Part shown: positions 6,041-6,333 of the stretch, piece by piece | How positions within the stretch are numbered: the stretch's first letter is position 1 | Layout: every line of letters begins with the position of its first letter | Source: Chloroflexota bacterium | GTDB taxonomy: Bacteria > Chloroflexota > Limnocylindria > Limnocylindrales > CSP1-4 | Length of the DNA: 6,333 nucleotides | Direction: 5' to 3' | Assembly: GCA_015661135.1 (NCBI GenBank) | Contig: JACVXW010000094.1 | Location: forward strand, 1-6,333 | The notes under the pieces: model-generated | What the model was told of the DNA's origin: nothing | The model's database searches: none | Seen by the model: the letters and a program-made list of their open reading frames with translations, nothing else | Program-made: the position numbers and the translations under genes

Positions 6041-6059
6041 GAATCCCGGCTCGGATCAA
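6031..6059 (-). promoter_or_regulatory. Promoter of the four-helix membrane protein gene
   Basis: TTGATC (6059-6054) and TATATA (6036-6031) on the minus strand are 17 bases apart. The geometry relative to the operator is identical to the padR promoter, with a weaker -35. The expected transcript starts near 6024, about 49 bases before the ATG at 5975. Confidence 0.7.
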
Positions 6060-6333
6060 GCGCGTGATTCGGGTGCGCCGCGGGCCGTGTCAATAGGGCG
6101 AGATCGCAAGCGTACGCATCCCAGCGTCTGTGCCGGGGCCCGGACCGACCCGCCCGCCCGGACTGGTGCGGCTTCGTGGCCAACGCTCCCCCGGGGAGCA
6201 CTCGCCAGGTTCAGGCAGGGATCGAGCCCGCCTTGGTACCCGAACGGGGCACATCGCCCGGCCCGGCCACGCTCGACGCCCGCGTCACGACCGCGAAGTC
6301 CGGCGGATCTCGACGGTCGCGGCCGTCGTCCGT
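6060..6333. other. Region with no supported gene
   Basis: I see no start, family motif or RNA gene here. On the minus strand one frame is open from the window edge to a TGA at 6213-6211 (40 codons, including DFAVVTRASSVAGPGDVPRS) with GC-rich third positions. It could be the 3' end of a gene lying further right. The other frames are arginine-rich shadows. Confidence 0.4.

Noticed and set aside
5973..6059. Longer N-terminus for the four-helix membrane protein starting at 6059
   Set aside because: It would translate through the operator and -10 box; the ATG at 5975 has a good GGAGG site.
6211..6236. tRNA T-arm-like hairpin on the minus strand (loop CTCGATC)
   Set aside because: No matching acceptor strand, anticodon arm or CCA nearby; the loop lacks the TTC start.
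1..6333. CRISPR arrays, insertion sequences, attachment sites, rRNA or tRNA genes
   Set aside because: No direct repeat series, transposase, terminal inverted repeats or RNA-gene signatures were seen by eye on either strand.

Overview
This is a GC-rich window from a bacterial chromosome. The style (PadR regulator coupled to a YPARWRARYGEEF-type membrane protein, TetR-led paa operon, heavy use of 4-base gene overlaps) suggests a soil-type Chloroflexota, for example a Limnocylindria-like lineage. An actinobacterial origin is not excluded; the placement is by impression only.

Left edge (1-506, minus): the N-terminal part of a single-pass membrane protein of unknown function runs off the window. 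It faces a roughly 400-base gene-free gap. That gap ends in a near-consensus sigma70-type promoter (TTGCAC-N17-TATAAT, 899-927) with a palindromic operator, CTAACGATCGTTCG (934-947), at the expected transcription start.

Centre (978-4206, plus): a tetR-paaA-paaB-paaC-paaD operon in which each junction is a 4-base stop/start overlap (ATGA or GTGA) and every paa gene has a Shine-Dalgarno 7 bases upstream. PaaA, PaaB and PaaC are subunits of the multicomponent phenylacetyl-CoA 1,2-epoxidase, and PaaD is the MIP18-family iron-sulfur assembly factor for that system. No reductase gene (paaE) follows, so electrons must come from a reductase encoded elsewhere. The TetR gene, a probable PaaR, is broken: about 46-49 bases that should encode the start of helix 4 are missing, which also shifts the frame. 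PaaC keeps the complete diiron ligand pattern that E. coli PaaC has lost.

Right (4284-5975, minus): padR and a six-helix membrane protein form a GTGA-overlapped pair. A separate four-helix membrane protein gene lies upstream. Both transcription units have promoters with the -10 box inside the same 27-base inverted repeat (24 of 27 identical), so they are very probably one small autoregulated PadR regulon. The last ~290 bases contain no gene I can support.

Nothing here is a clearly new system. The strongest observations are the PadR twin operators, the PaaR-type operator next to a damaged PaaR gene, and the ligand-complete PaaC.
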